DNA of 64,000 nt from Nocardioides campestrisoli (GTDB lineage: Bacteria; Actinomycetota; Actinomycetes; Propionibacteriales; Nocardioidaceae), in the NCBI RefSeq assembly GCF_013624435.2, contig NZ_CP061768.1, forward strand, positions 2,818,001 through 2,882,000, in the 5' to 3' direction. Made by a program: the position numbers and the translations under genes. The notes below the pieces were generated by a model. It made no database searches and was not told the origin of the DNA. It saw nothing but the letters and a program-made list of their open reading frames with translations. The first letter of the stretch is position 1; the number at the start of each line of letters is the position of its first letter. Below are positions 25,219 to 34,094 of the stretch, piece by piece.

Positions 25219-26170
25219 TCCCCTGACACCACCTCATACCGCGGCTCCCTGGAGCCTGACTTCCTCCTCTATGAGCGCTTGGTCGCGGCCCGCAAGGAAC
25301 TGTTCCCCACCCACGAGTTGATCGGCCGGGTAGTGGCATGTCGCCTATGCGGCTCACCCGGGGCCGAACTCACCACCCCTGGATGCACGGGCGCGCTGTC
25401 GTACTGCCACTGGCGCCTGGACCACGCCCACGACGGTGTCGCCGGAGAGCGGGACCAGGCCGTCATCGCTCCAGCATCTAGCCAAGACCGAGTTCGCCGG
25501 CGCCGGACCCGTCGAAAGGCAGCTAGCGCGCGCATCTCGACCCGGAGGCACCATGGGCGCCGGACAAGGTCGACGTTGCTCTGCTTGCCCGGTTCGCGAT
25601 CCGGCGCGGCACGTGGCCGTGGACCATCCTCCTCGCAGATGCCGGACTGCTTGGGGATGGGCTCCGCATGGCACGCGGAACGATCATGACCGCGATGGAT
25701 GGGCACCTGTGCCTGTCCATGCAGGAAAAGATCGTGGACGACTTCCTCCACCAGCACGGCATCACCCACGAGCGCGAACCCTTCTACCCACCTAACCCGG
25801 AGTTGAACCCGCGCACGAGACTGCGCGGAGACTGGCTCCTCGCCAACGGCACCCTCGTTGAGATGTGGGGCATGCCCAACGACCCGATGTACGCAGCCCG
25901 CATGCGCGAGAAGGAGATGCTCGCGGCAAAGAACGGCATCCGGCTCATCCCCGCCCCAGCCGCCCGCACGCGAACAGAAGAACAGAGATCCGAACGCCGA
26001 CGCCCTGGGACGGAACACGTTCAACACCGACGTGCGCCTAGAACGTCTCGCCCGGTGTGCTGAAACGGTTCGCCTGTACGACTCGGGCCTGACGCGCCGT
26101 CAGATCGCTGCACAGCTTGGCCTCAGTGCAGAGACCATAAAGATCCTGGCCTCGTTCTTCGCCGTGCGCG
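25219..26170 (+). pseudogene. Frameshifted nuclease-like gene (PD-(D/E)XK-type domain plus HTH)
   Basis: Protein-like sequence continues across three frames. In frame 1, GSLEPDFLLYERLVAARKEL and a Cys pair (CRLCGS, GCTGALSYC) suggest a zinc ribbon. In frame 3, from ~25527, APDKVDVALLARFAIRRG runs on through QEKIVDDFLHQHGITHEREP and RGDWLLANGTLVEMWGMP with a following K. This resembles a restriction-endonuclease-like core (D...E.x..K). Back in frame 1 from ~25996, AETVRLYDSGLTRRQIAAQL is a helix-turn-helix. The longest clean piece is 25668-26063. At least two frameshifts are needed, so the gene is broken, just inside attL. Confidence 0.5.
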
Positions 26171-26415
26171 TCACCAACGAGTCGGTGCGCCGGAGTCATT
26201 CACTGAGAGCCCGGTCTGGCGTGATGGCCTCTGGGCCGCTCGCGCAGTCTGGCGGCCACACGGATTGCAGAGCAGATTGCCTTTCACCGAGATCCCCAGG
26301 CAGGATGACGCGCTTTTCCACGACCTGTGACCTCCCCCAAGGACAAAGACCCCCGGACCAGAGGTCCACCGATCCGGCTTCGACCGCCCGGTGTGGGCAG
26401 GCCCCCGGACGCCCA

Positions 26416-27576
26416 TCAGCCGGGGCCATCGCGCCCGGTCGGTGGCGCCAGCCGGCCCGCGAAGGCGCCCCGACCCATGGCCGACAGGATCGAGTCGTCC
26501 TGGGGAGTGTGCACCCGCCCGCACAGGACGTCCCGCAGGTGCCGCTCCAGTGGGTTGCGTCGGGTCAGGGCGTTGTTGCCCACCAAGCCGACCGCCTCCT
26601 CCACCGCCCTGATCGCGGCCCGCGTGGCGACCAGCTTCGCCGAGGCGGCCTGGCCTGCCGCCGCCTCGTCGCCGTGGTCCACGCGCGACGCCAGCGATGA
26701 CAGCAGCTGCCACGACGTGCCGAGCGCGACGTCGATCTCCCCCACCGCGGCCCGGAACCTCGGCAGGGTCGCCAGCGGGGCCCCGAGCGAGGCCGGCCGA
26801 CGGTCGATGAGGAAGCTGACCAACCAGTCCCGAGCGGCCTGCGCGACGCCGAGGTAGAGGGCTGACAGCCCCAGCGCGTTCCACGCGTTGAGTAGGGGCC
26901 CACGCGGAGCGATCTTCCCCGTCGCAACGGCGGCTGCGCCGTCGAACACCACGTCGTCACTCCGGGTCGCCCGGAGACCGAGATGGTCCCAGGTACGGCG
27001 GACCGTGACCCCCGGCGCTCCGCCACGTACCAGGAAGCCCCGTGCCTCGTCCGAGTCCCCGTCGCGGGCCCACACGACCATCCAGGAGAGGGCCTCGCCC
27101 CCTGTGGAGAAGATCTTGTGCCCGGTCACCTCGTGTCCCTGGTCGGTGCGCTTCGCTACCGTGGCCGGCAGACCACCGCGGACCGGGGTGCCGAGCTCCG
27201 GCTCCACCTGGAGGTCGTTGATCAGCACCGGTCGAATCGCGGACTCGCGTACCACCGCGGCGTAGACGTCCTCGGGCCAGGTCGGCTGCCTGCTCTCCAT
27301 GGCGTGGGTGAACATGGTCATGGCCGCGACCAGCCCAGCCGACGGGTCGCCCTGCCCCAGCGCACGCAGCACCGCGACCGTGTCGGCAAGCCCGGCCCCG
27401 GGGCCGCCGTGGCGCTCTGCCACGGTGAGCGTCAGCAGCCCCGCCTCGTGGATCGCCCGGATGCTGTCCTCCGGGAAACTAGCCTCCCGATCGTGGCGCC
27501 CGGCGTTCCCGGCCAGCACCTCCACCACGCCCGGCAGGCGCTCCTGCCAGTCCCTCGGATCACCCATCACCCTCAC
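26416..27576 (-). CDS. Acyl-CoA dehydrogenase-family flavoprotein
   Basis: A 386-residue protein of acyl-CoA dehydrogenase size: N-terminal helical domain (~1-115), beta domain with VTGHKIFSTGGEALSWMVVWA (~150), and C-terminal helical bundle with AIRAVEEAVGLVGNNALTR. The usual catalytic Glu position is not obvious. In biosynthetic clusters such proteins oxidise carrier-bound or free acids, or act as flavin-dependent dehydrogenases. Its ATG overlaps the stop of the next gene upstream by 4 bases. It is the last gene of the five-gene operon 32552-26416. Confidence 0.8.
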   Translation of the reverse strand: MRVMGDPRDWQERLPGVVEVLAGNAGRHDREASFPEDSIRAIHEAGLLTLTVAERHGGPGAGLADTVAVLRALGQGDPSAGLVAAMTMFTHAMESRQPTWPEDVYAAVVRESAIRPVLINDLQVEPELGTPVRGGLPATVAKRTDQGHEVTGHKIFSTGGEALSWMVVWARDGDSDEARGFLVRGGAPGVTVRRTWDHLGLRATRSDDVVFDGAAAVATGKIAPRGPLLNAWNALGLSALYLGVAQAARDWLVSFLIDRRPASLGAPLATLPRFRAAVGEIDVALGTSWQLLSSLASRVDHGDEAAAGQAASAKLVATRAAIRAVEEAVGLVGNNALTRRNPLERHLRDVLCGRVHTPQDDSILSAMGRGAFAGRLAPPTGRDGPG

Positions 27577-28766
27577 TCCTCACGGTCCCTCGTCGTCGGC
27601 AGCGGGGGCCCGTCCAGGGACAGGCCTCCGAAGCGCTCCGCGGCCGCGTCCCAGCCCAACGAGGCATGGTGGGCCGCGGCGTTCACATCCCTCGCGAGCC
27701 GCTGGACCGGATCGGCCTCCATGAGCGCCCGCGCACCGCTCGCCGCGTACAGGCCGTCGACGGCCTGGACGCAGAGATCGACCGTGAAGGCGGCGTCCCG
27801 GGAGAGCCGGGCGCGGTCCAACCGGGAAAAAGCCGCCCCCGACGAGGCCCGGTCGATGATCTCTCGTACGCGCACCAGGTGCAGCGTGCGAGCGGTGTCG
27901 ACCTCCGCCGCGGCCCGGGCCAGGCGCAGCCGCCGGGAGGTCTGGCTAACCTCGCGTCCCGTCCCGGCCACGGGTCGGCGCCACGACTGCGCCATGAACT
28001 CGTCCACCACTCCCTGTGCCATCCCGATGACCGGGGCCGCGAGGGCCCACTCGACGAACATCTTCGAGGGCGCGCGGTAGCTGGCGCGCCGGTGCAGCTG
28101 CCAGCCGGTGCGGTCACCGACGCCCGCGTCGTCCGGGGAGATGACCCGGTGCCCGGGCACGAAGACGTTGTCCACCAGCACGTCCTTGCTGCCCGTGCCC
28201 CGGAGCCCGACGGCGAACCACGTGTCCAGCACGCTGACGCTCTCGCGGGGCAGCAGCAGCCACACGACCGCGCCGGCGCCGGTGCCGGTGCCGGTGCCGG
28301 TGCGGCAGGCGAGCATCACCCAACTGGCGGAGTCGCACCCGCTGGAGAACGTCCATCTTCCCGAGACGAGGAACCCGCCGTCCACCGGCACCGCCACGCC
28401 CTTCGACGGGTTCAGGGCGCTGCTGCAGAGGACGTCGGGGCCGCTGGCGAAGTACTCATCCTGGCAGCGCGCCGGGAAGTGCCCGAGCCACCAGTTGTGC
28501 GCTGTCCACACCGCGTAGCACCAGGCTGTCGACCCGCAGCCGCGACCGAGCTCGGCGGCGACAGCGAACGCCGCGTCAATGTCGAGGCCCGGCCCGCCGT
28601 ACCCGTCCGGGTTGCCCACCCGCAGCAGGCCGGAGTCGACCAGGTCCTGCACGGACTCCGGCGGGACCCGGCGCAGCTGCTCCGCGACCGTGGCGCGTTC
28701 CTTGAGCGTCGGCACCAGCTCGGCGGCGCGTTGCCGGACCTGGCGCGCGGCTGCGGCCCTCGTCAC
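27573..28766 (-). CDS. Group D flavin-dependent monooxygenase (HsaA/HpaB-like)
   Basis: A 397-residue member of the acyl-CoA dehydrogenase fold group that hydroxylates aromatics or amines using reduced flavin from a partner reductase. Typical segments are GYGGPGLDIDAAFAVAAELG, GCGSTAWCYAVWTAHNWWLG and FVPGHRVISPDDAG. The GTG at 28766 overlaps the stop of the upstream 2-hydroxyacid dehydrogenase. An internal tandem GGTGCC repeat (28275-28304) encodes a Gly-Thr run. No flavin reductase gene is seen nearby. Alternative: an acyl-CoA dehydrogenase proper. Confidence 0.75.
   Translation of the reverse strand: MTRAAAARQVRQRAAELVPTLKERATVAEQLRRVPPESVQDLVDSGLLRVGNPDGYGGPGLDIDAAFAVAAELGRGCGSTAWCYAVWTAHNWWLGHFPARCQDEYFASGPDVLCSSALNPSKGVAVPVDGGFLVSGRWTFSSGCDSASWVMLACRTGTGTGTGAGAVVWLLLPRESVSVLDTWFAVGLRGTGSKDVLVDNVFVPGHRVISPDDAGVGDRTGWQLHRRASYRAPSKMFVEWALAAPVIGMAQGVVDEFMAQSWRRPVAGTGREVSQTSRRLRLARAAAEVDTARTLHLVRVREIIDRASSGAAFSRLDRARLSRDAAFTVDLCVQAVDGLYAASGARALMEADPVQRLARDVNAAAHHASLGWDAAAERFGGLSLDGPPLPTTRDREE
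28275..28304. repeat. Tandem GGTGCC hexanucleotide repeat
   Basis: About five copies (the first GGCGCC, the last imperfect) inside the flavin monooxygenase gene, encoding alternating Gly and Thr on the minus strand. Unit length is a multiple of three, so slippage would change protein length without breaking the frame. Confidence 0.75.
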
Positions 28767-29719
28767 CGGCGCACCTCCCCGACGGACGCTCCTCGCCGCA
28801 GCGCGGCCAGGCGGTCGAGGAACGTCCGGGCGACCTCGGCCGCCTCCGCCGGGAATGCGAAGCCGCGGTGGGGCGAGACGGTCAGTCCCGGGACGTCCCA
28901 CTCCTCGGCGTCCTCCGGCAGCGGCTCTTGCTCGTGGACGTCGACGAAGGCGCCTCGGAGACGCCCTGCCCGGAGTTCCTCGTAGAGGACGTCGTTGGCC
29001 ACCGTCTCCCCCCGGCCCACGTTCACCACGACCGCGTGCGCCGGCAGTGCCGTCAGCACGGCACGACCGACCAACCGCCTGGTCGCCGGACCACCTGGAA
29101 GGCAGACAACCAGGTGGTCGAGGTGCCGCGCCTCGCGCTCCAGGGCCTGCGTCCCGATCGTCCGGTGGGCCCCCACGACGGGTGCTAGACCGTCTCGGGT
29201 CACCGCGACGGGGAGTGCCCCCCATGCCGCCAGCCGCGCGATCACCGCCCTACCGATGCGCCCGGCCCCGACGACCCCGACGGCGCTCCCCGCGAGCAGC
29301 GTCGCCTCCGAGTAAAACCACTCGGCGCTCCGCGGCGCCGCCAGTCGAGGCAGGTCCTTGATCACATGGAGCAGTCCCGACACGGCGTACTCGGCCACCG
29401 CGACGACGGGGACCTCCGCGGAACAGGTCACCAGGACGCCGTCCGCCAACCCCGTCGCGGCGAGGTGGTCCGCGCCCGTCCCCGTGAGGTGCACCCAGCG
29501 CAGGCGTGGCAGTCCGGCCAGGCTGCCGGGCGGGAAGTGGTGACCGACGAGCACACTGGCTGCGGGGTCCGGGGGCGCTCCGTCCTCCGCCAGCCGAACC
29601 CGCAGGCCGGGCGCGCTCGCGAGGCGCTCCGCGACCTCCGCGGCGATCGAGGACCAACCGACGCAGACGGACACCTCGTCCCAGCGCGCCGCACTCGGGC
29701 GACCCGTGCCTGCACCCAT
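28763..29719 (-). CDS. D-isomer-specific 2-hydroxyacid dehydrogenase
   Basis: The 318-residue protein has the NAD-binding motif VGVVGAGRIGRAV at ~155. The three catalytic residues are present in VNVGRGETVAN (Arg), VHEQEPLP (Glu) and SPHRGFAFP (His). It would interconvert a 2-keto acid and a D-2-hydroxy acid. The N-terminal catalytic domain is short. It is separated by 2 bases from the upstream dehydrogenase gene and overlaps the downstream monooxygenase by 4 bases. The neighbouring TPP enzyme could provide the 2-keto acid. Confidence 0.82.
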   Translation of the reverse strand: MGAGTGRPSAARWDEVSVCVGWSSIAAEVAERLASAPGLRVRLAEDGAPPDPAASVLVGHHFPPGSLAGLPRLRWVHLTGTGADHLAATGLADGVLVTCSAEVPVVAVAEYAVSGLLHVIKDLPRLAAPRSAEWFYSEATLLAGSAVGVVGAGRIGRAVIARLAAWGALPVAVTRDGLAPVVGAHRTIGTQALEREARHLDHLVVCLPGGPATRRLVGRAVLTALPAHAVVVNVGRGETVANDVLYEELRAGRLRGAFVDVHEQEPLPEDAEEWDVPGLTVSPHRGFAFPAEAAEVARTFLDRLAALRRGASVGEVRR

Positions 29720-29721
29720 GC

Positions 29722-30855
29722 CTACACCTGGGCCCGGCGCCGCTGCGCGAGCAGCTCCGCCACCGGGTCCCTGCCGTGGGCGACCTCGAGGACCTGGGCG
29801 GTGTTGGCACGCACCTGGGTCCCGACCCAGTCGAAGAACCACGCCACCATCTGGGACAGGGGAAGGTCGAACGGGACGGTCCCGGTGAGCACGCAGCCGG
29901 TCACTGCAGCACCACCCACGTTCGCCACCACGTCCGGCACCAGGAGCACCCCGCGTGCGGCGAGGCCATCCTTCGCCGCCGTGGTGCAACACAGGTTGCC
30001 CCCCTCGACGACGACCTCCGCGACGACCCGGTGCACATTGTCCCCGCGGATCGCGTCCCCGGCGGCCGCCAGCACCAACACGTCCGCGTCGACGTCGAGC
30101 CAAGCCTCCGGTCCGTCCAGGACGGCAACCCCGTCCGGCAGGCCCGCCCTCTCCACGGTGCCGGCAGGCGTGGTGCGACCGACGAGCTCGCCCACGGACA
30201 AGCCAGCGGGCGCCGCGATCGTCCCGAGGACGTCCGCGACGGCCACGACCCGGTGGCCGCGCTGCTCCAGGCTCGCCGCCACCGCCCGTCCGACGGTTCC
30301 GAACCCCTGCACCACCACCCGGCAGCCCCGGGTCCCGAAGCGAGCCGTGATCGCGGCAGCGGTGGCCTCCGCAACACCGTGCCCCGTGATGTCGCGTAGG
30401 TGCGTCCAGAAGGTGCCCCAGTCCACGGGCAGCCGCTTCACCCTGGGGTGGTCGCGCACGTCGTACCGGGCAGCAGCCAGGAACACGTCCCGGTCCTCGT
30501 GCGTCGTGCCCAGGTCGCACCCCAGGTAGATGCCACCGTGCAGCAGCGGGGCCGCGGTCCTGCCGAACGCCCGGAGCACCTCGTCGCGCTCACCAGGGCC
30601 CGCCACGATCCCGGCCTTCGCCCCACCGATCGGCAGCCCCACCAGGGTGAGCTTCTCACTCATCGCCCGGGCCAACCGCTCGACCTCCTGCCGGGTGACG
30701 GCCTCCGTCATCCGGGTGCCGCCCATCGCCATCCCATCGACGAGCGAGTCGACGACCACCCATCCCGCGAGCGCCTCCGGCTGGGACGAGACCTCCGCCA
30801 CGAGCAGCGGCCCCGGCTCGCCCTGACCGGCCGTCCGCGCAGGCATCCCTAGCAT
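29722..30855 (-). CDS. Glu/Leu/Phe/Val dehydrogenase-family protein
   Basis: The 377-residue protein has the amino-acid dehydrogenase lysine loop (VGLPIGGAKAGI, normally GGxKGG) and an NAD domain with VVVQGFGTVGRAVAASLEQ. Members reductively aminate 2-keto acids or the reverse. A Gly to Ala change in the signature loop hints at an altered substrate. Its ATG lies inside the end of the TPP-enzyme gene (7-base overlap) with an AGGA site upstream. Together with that enzyme it could build a non-standard amino acid. Confidence 0.8.
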   Translation of the reverse strand: MLGMPARTAGQGEPGPLLVAEVSSQPEALAGWVVVDSLVDGMAMGGTRMTEAVTRQEVERLARAMSEKLTLVGLPIGGAKAGIVAGPGERDEVLRAFGRTAAPLLHGGIYLGCDLGTTHEDRDVFLAAARYDVRDHPRVKRLPVDWGTFWTHLRDITGHGVAEATAAAITARFGTRGCRVVVQGFGTVGRAVAASLEQRGHRVVAVADVLGTIAAPAGLSVGELVGRTTPAGTVERAGLPDGVAVLDGPEAWLDVDADVLVLAAAGDAIRGDNVHRVVAEVVVEGGNLCCTTAAKDGLAARGVLLVPDVVANVGGAAVTGCVLTGTVPFDLPLSQMVAWFFDWVGTQVRANTAQVLEVAHGRDPVAELLAQRRRAQV

Positions 30856-32552
30856 CTGTTTCCTCCCGTGGCGTGGTGTCCGATCGAGCCGGACGTCTTA
30901 AGATCGATCCGTTGGTGGGCCGAGATCCATGACAGGCTCGAACGGACCGAGACCACGACAGGCCCGTCACCGGCCAGGGCAGCCCCCACCGCTGACGAGA
31001 CGTCCCCCTCATCACGGATCTCGATCCCCCGCGCACCGAAGGCGTCGGCGAGCGCGACGAAATCGGGGTTGTGGAGCTCGGTTGCGACGACCCGGCCGGG
31101 GTACGCCCGCTCCTGGTGCTGCCGGATGGTGCCGTAACTGCCGTTGTCGGAGATGACAACCACGAGGCGGGCACGACGCTGGACCACAGTGGCGAGCTCG
31201 TTGCCCGTCATCAGGAAGCCGCCGTCCCCGACGAAGGTGATGACCTGCCGAGCGGGGTGGCGCAGTGCGGCCGCGAGGCCGGACGGCACCCCAAAGCCCA
31301 TGGCTCCGCAACCGAGCCCCAGGAGCGAGCCCGCACCGCCGAAGCGGTAGTACCGGTGTACCCAGCTGGAGAAGTTCCCGGCGTCCAGGGTGACGATGGC
31401 GTCGTCGTCGGCGAGCGAGGAGAACGACGCGACGACCGCGCCGAACGGGACCCCATCGCCGGGGTCCGGGACGGGGACCCAGGTCGCCAGTTGGCACTCC
31501 GCCTCGCGCAGCGACGCGGCCCACTCGCCGCGGCCGGGAGGTGGCTCCGCGTCCGGTCGGCAGTCCGCCAGGAGCTCCAGGAAGAGCACCGGGTCGCAGC
31601 GCATCTCCTCGACCTGTCCGGCGGCTCCGGGCGTGCCGCGCTCGCCCGAGTACACGTGCAGCAACGACTGGCCGGGGGCCGGAAGCGTCCGGTCCTGGGT
31701 CGTCACCACGTCGAGCCGGGTACCCACGGCCAGGACCAGGTCGGCGCTCGCGAACAGCTCGCGTTGCTCGGGCCGGGTCGCCAGGTGGAGGTGCCCCGCG
31801 TATAGCGGGTGCGCGTTGTCGACCAAGTCCTGGTGCTTGTTGCTGACCGCGACCGGCACCTGCAGGCGTTCTGCTGCCTCGCGGAGCACCCGCCGACCCC
31901 GCGCCCCGACCAGCGCCCCGCCTGCCAAGAGTAGGGGACGGCGCGCCCGTGACACCCGCCGGACCACCTCACGCACCGCCTCCTCGTCCGGGCGGGCCAC
32001 CCAGCCGCCAGGTGCGGCGGCCGGCACGGGACGCCCCCCCGGCGCGAGCTCGGTGAGCACGTCCTCCGGCAGCACGAGGACCACGGGGCCGGGCCGGCCC
32101 TCGGTGGCTAGTAGCAGCGCCCGGATGGTCGTCTCCGTGGCGTGGCCACCCTCGATCAGGGTGAGGACGCCCTTCGCCTGGTCGGCGAAGGCAAGGTCGT
32201 AGTTCATCTCTTGGAAGCCGTCCCGGCCCAGGTCGCCGCGCGTCACCTGTCCCACCACGAGCAGCAGGGGTGTGGCGTCCTGGTGGGCCGCGTGGACGGC
32301 AATTGCGGCGTTCGACGCTCCGGGGCCCCGGTTGACCAGGCAGACCCCAGGCCGCCCGGTCATCTTGCCGTCCGCCAGCGCGGCGAAGGCGGCGGAGGCC
32401 TCGTGTCGGCACGCGACCACGTCGACGGAGCTGTCGACCAGCGCGTCCAGAAGTCCCAGGAAGCTCTCTCCCGCGACGCAGTACGTCCGGTCCACGCCGT
32501 GCCCGGCCAGAGCTCCCACGATCAGGTCGGCAACCCGTGGCGCAAACGCCAT
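30849..32552 (-). CDS. Thiamine-diphosphate-dependent enzyme, acetolactate synthase/benzoylformate decarboxylase type
   Basis: A 567-residue, three-domain protein. The N-terminal domain has the catalytic Glu in CRHEASAAFAALADGK, and the C-terminal domain has the TPP/Mg2+ motif GDGGFLMTGNELATVV ending in SDNGSYG. The middle domain is Rossmann-like. It would decarboxylate a 2-keto acid and protonate or ligate the intermediate. First gene of the operon 32552-26416 and divergent from the amidohydrolase operon. Whether it makes an acetohydroxy acid or an aldehyde is open. Confidence 0.82.
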   Translation of the reverse strand: MAFAPRVADLIVGALAGHGVDRTYCVAGESFLGLLDALVDSSVDVVACRHEASAAFAALADGKMTGRPGVCLVNRGPGASNAAIAVHAAHQDATPLLLVVGQVTRGDLGRDGFQEMNYDLAFADQAKGVLTLIEGGHATETTIRALLLATEGRPGPVVLVLPEDVLTELAPGGRPVPAAAPGGWVARPDEEAVREVVRRVSRARRPLLLAGGALVGARGRRVLREAAERLQVPVAVSNKHQDLVDNAHPLYAGHLHLATRPEQRELFASADLVLAVGTRLDVVTTQDRTLPAPGQSLLHVYSGERGTPGAAGQVEEMRCDPVLFLELLADCRPDAEPPPGRGEWAASLREAECQLATWVPVPDPGDGVPFGAVVASFSSLADDDAIVTLDAGNFSSWVHRYYRFGGAGSLLGLGCGAMGFGVPSGLAAALRHPARQVITFVGDGGFLMTGNELATVVQRRARLVVVISDNGSYGTIRQHQERAYPGRVVATELHNPDFVALADAFGARGIEIRDEGDVSSAVGAALAGDGPVVVSVRSSLSWISAHQRIDLKTSGSIGHHATGGNRC

Positions 32553-32887
32553 CCCTTTCCCCCGTCCCCCGCTTCCGTCCCTCCCGCGGGTCCCTCCAGA
32601 GCCGCGAGCAAATGCGCCGCCGGCGCACCGGCTGATCCCATTCAGCGGTCATCATGGTGGATCGGGCGGGGGCGCACGAGCGCTGTCCAAAAACCTTCGA
32701 GGCCCCTTGCGCCGGACCCCGTCGCCTGTGAGCCTCCTCGCCAGAGGGAGGGTCTTGGACCGCAGTCCAGGCTCCTCAGCAACGCCCAGGACGCTCAGAG
32801 GTCCGACTCGGGTCGAAGGACCGCTCACCCGGCTCGCACCCGCGCTTCCCGTGGCGGCACGAGACCAGACCACGACTGGAGAGCCGG
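32553..32887. promoter_or_regulatory. Shared upstream region of two divergent biosynthetic operons
   Basis: 335 bases with no convincing gene between the TPP-enzyme operon (minus) and the amidohydrolase-trpBA operon (plus). Promoters for both must lie here or nearby. I see no clear operator palindrome. A GGAGAG ribosome site precedes the amidohydrolase ATG. Confidence 0.4.
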
Positions 32888-34087
32888 ATGACCGATCGAC
32901 TCATTTCCTGCGACGACCACATGGACCTCAGCCAGCTGCCCGCCGACCTGTGGACCACCCGGTTACCGGAGTCGCTGCGCCACCGGGCCCCGCGCGTCGA
33001 GGAGCGCGCCGGACAGCCGGTCTGGGTCTGTGAGGGCGAAGTCTGGGGCCGGTGGGTGGGCCGGCCGCCCGCAGGTGGCGTCGAAGGGCGGCCCGTGAAG
33101 GCGATCTACGACGCGTTTGACCGGGGTGGCATCCACGATCCGAGCCCGCGGCGCGCCGCGGTGGCCGAGCTGCGCCTGGCGGACATGGACCGCGATGGTG
33201 TGCACACCCAGGTCATCTACGGCCCGGTCCGGCAGATCGCTGCACACGACCCAGTGCTGCGCGCGGCCTGCTACCGCGCGTACAACGACTGGCTGCTGGA
33301 GTTCTGCCAGGCCGCTCCCGACCGGCTCGTCGGCCTGCCGATGCTGCCGGAGACGCCGGACGCGGCGCTCGCCGAGCTCGAGCGGGTCCGCTCGGTCGGG
33401 AGCGTCCGCCAGGTGGTGCTTATGGTGGCCAACATCCACCCCAAGCTGGACGACCCCGCCTGGGAGCCGCTCTGGCAGGCGCTCGAAGACAGCCGCGTCG
33501 TGCTCTCCTGGCACATCACCGCCTTCGCCAGGCCGAACGAGCGCGTGGCGGGCAAGGCCGCCAGCGTCTTCGAGAACACCAAGCTCTTCCTCGAGAACTT
33601 CGTCGAGCCCTTCGTCGACCTGTTCTCGTGGGGGATTCTCGAACGGCACCCCCGGCTACGCCTCGTGCTGGCCGAGGGCGGCGCCGGATGGCTCCCCTGG
33701 CTCGTCCAGGAGCTAGACCACCACCACTGGAAGATGTGGGAGGCAGAGGAGTTCTGGTCCAACAAGGGGGGCAGCGAGCTGGTCACCAAGCCCAGCGACC
33801 TCTTCAGGCGGCAGGTGTACGTGACGTTTCAGGACGACACGGTGGCGATGTCCCTCATCCCGTTCTTCGGCGAGGACCACCTCCTCTGGGCCTCGGACTA
33901 CCCCCACCCCGACAGCGTCTGGCCGTACTCCCGCGAGGCCATCGAGCGGCAGATGGGGCACCTCCCGGCAGAGCTGCGCAGGAAGCTCACGCACGACAAC
34001 GCAGCGGCGCTCCTCGGCCTGGGGAACGCCTTCAGCCAGGAGGACGACGTCCGCCCGACGACCACCACGACCACGACAGCGATCTGA
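32888..34087 (+). CDS. Amidohydrolase-2 family protein (ACMSD-like decarboxylase or hydrolase)
   Basis: The 399-residue protein is a TIM-barrel metal enzyme of the family containing aminocarboxymuconate semialdehyde decarboxylase. It shows the N-terminal metal site in the form SCDDHMDL (DxH instead of HxH), a His in LSWHITAF, and the C-terminal Asp in LLWASDYPHPDSVW. Such enzymes decarboxylate aromatic or unsaturated acids without oxygen, or hydrolyse C-N bonds. The C-terminus ends in an unusual run of about eight Thr. First gene of the operon with trpB, trpA and a PLP enzyme. Confidence 0.8.
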   Translation: MTDRLISCDDHMDLSQLPADLWTTRLPESLRHRAPRVEERAGQPVWVCEGEVWGRWVGRPPAGGVEGRPVKAIYDAFDRGGIHDPSPRRAAVAELRLADMDRDGVHTQVIYGPVRQIAAHDPVLRAACYRAYNDWLLEFCQAAPDRLVGLPMLPETPDAALAELERVRSVGSVRQVVLMVANIHPKLDDPAWEPLWQALEDSRVVLSWHITAFARPNERVAGKAASVFENTKLFLENFVEPFVDLFSWGILERHPRLRLVLAEGGAGWLPWLVQELDHHHWKMWEAEEFWSNKGGSELVTKPSDLFRRQVYVTFQDDTVAMSLIPFFGEDHLLWASDYPHPDSVWPYSREAIERQMGHLPAELRRKLTHDNAAALLGLGNAFSQEDDVRPTTTTTTTAI

Positions 34088-34094
34088 GGAGACC

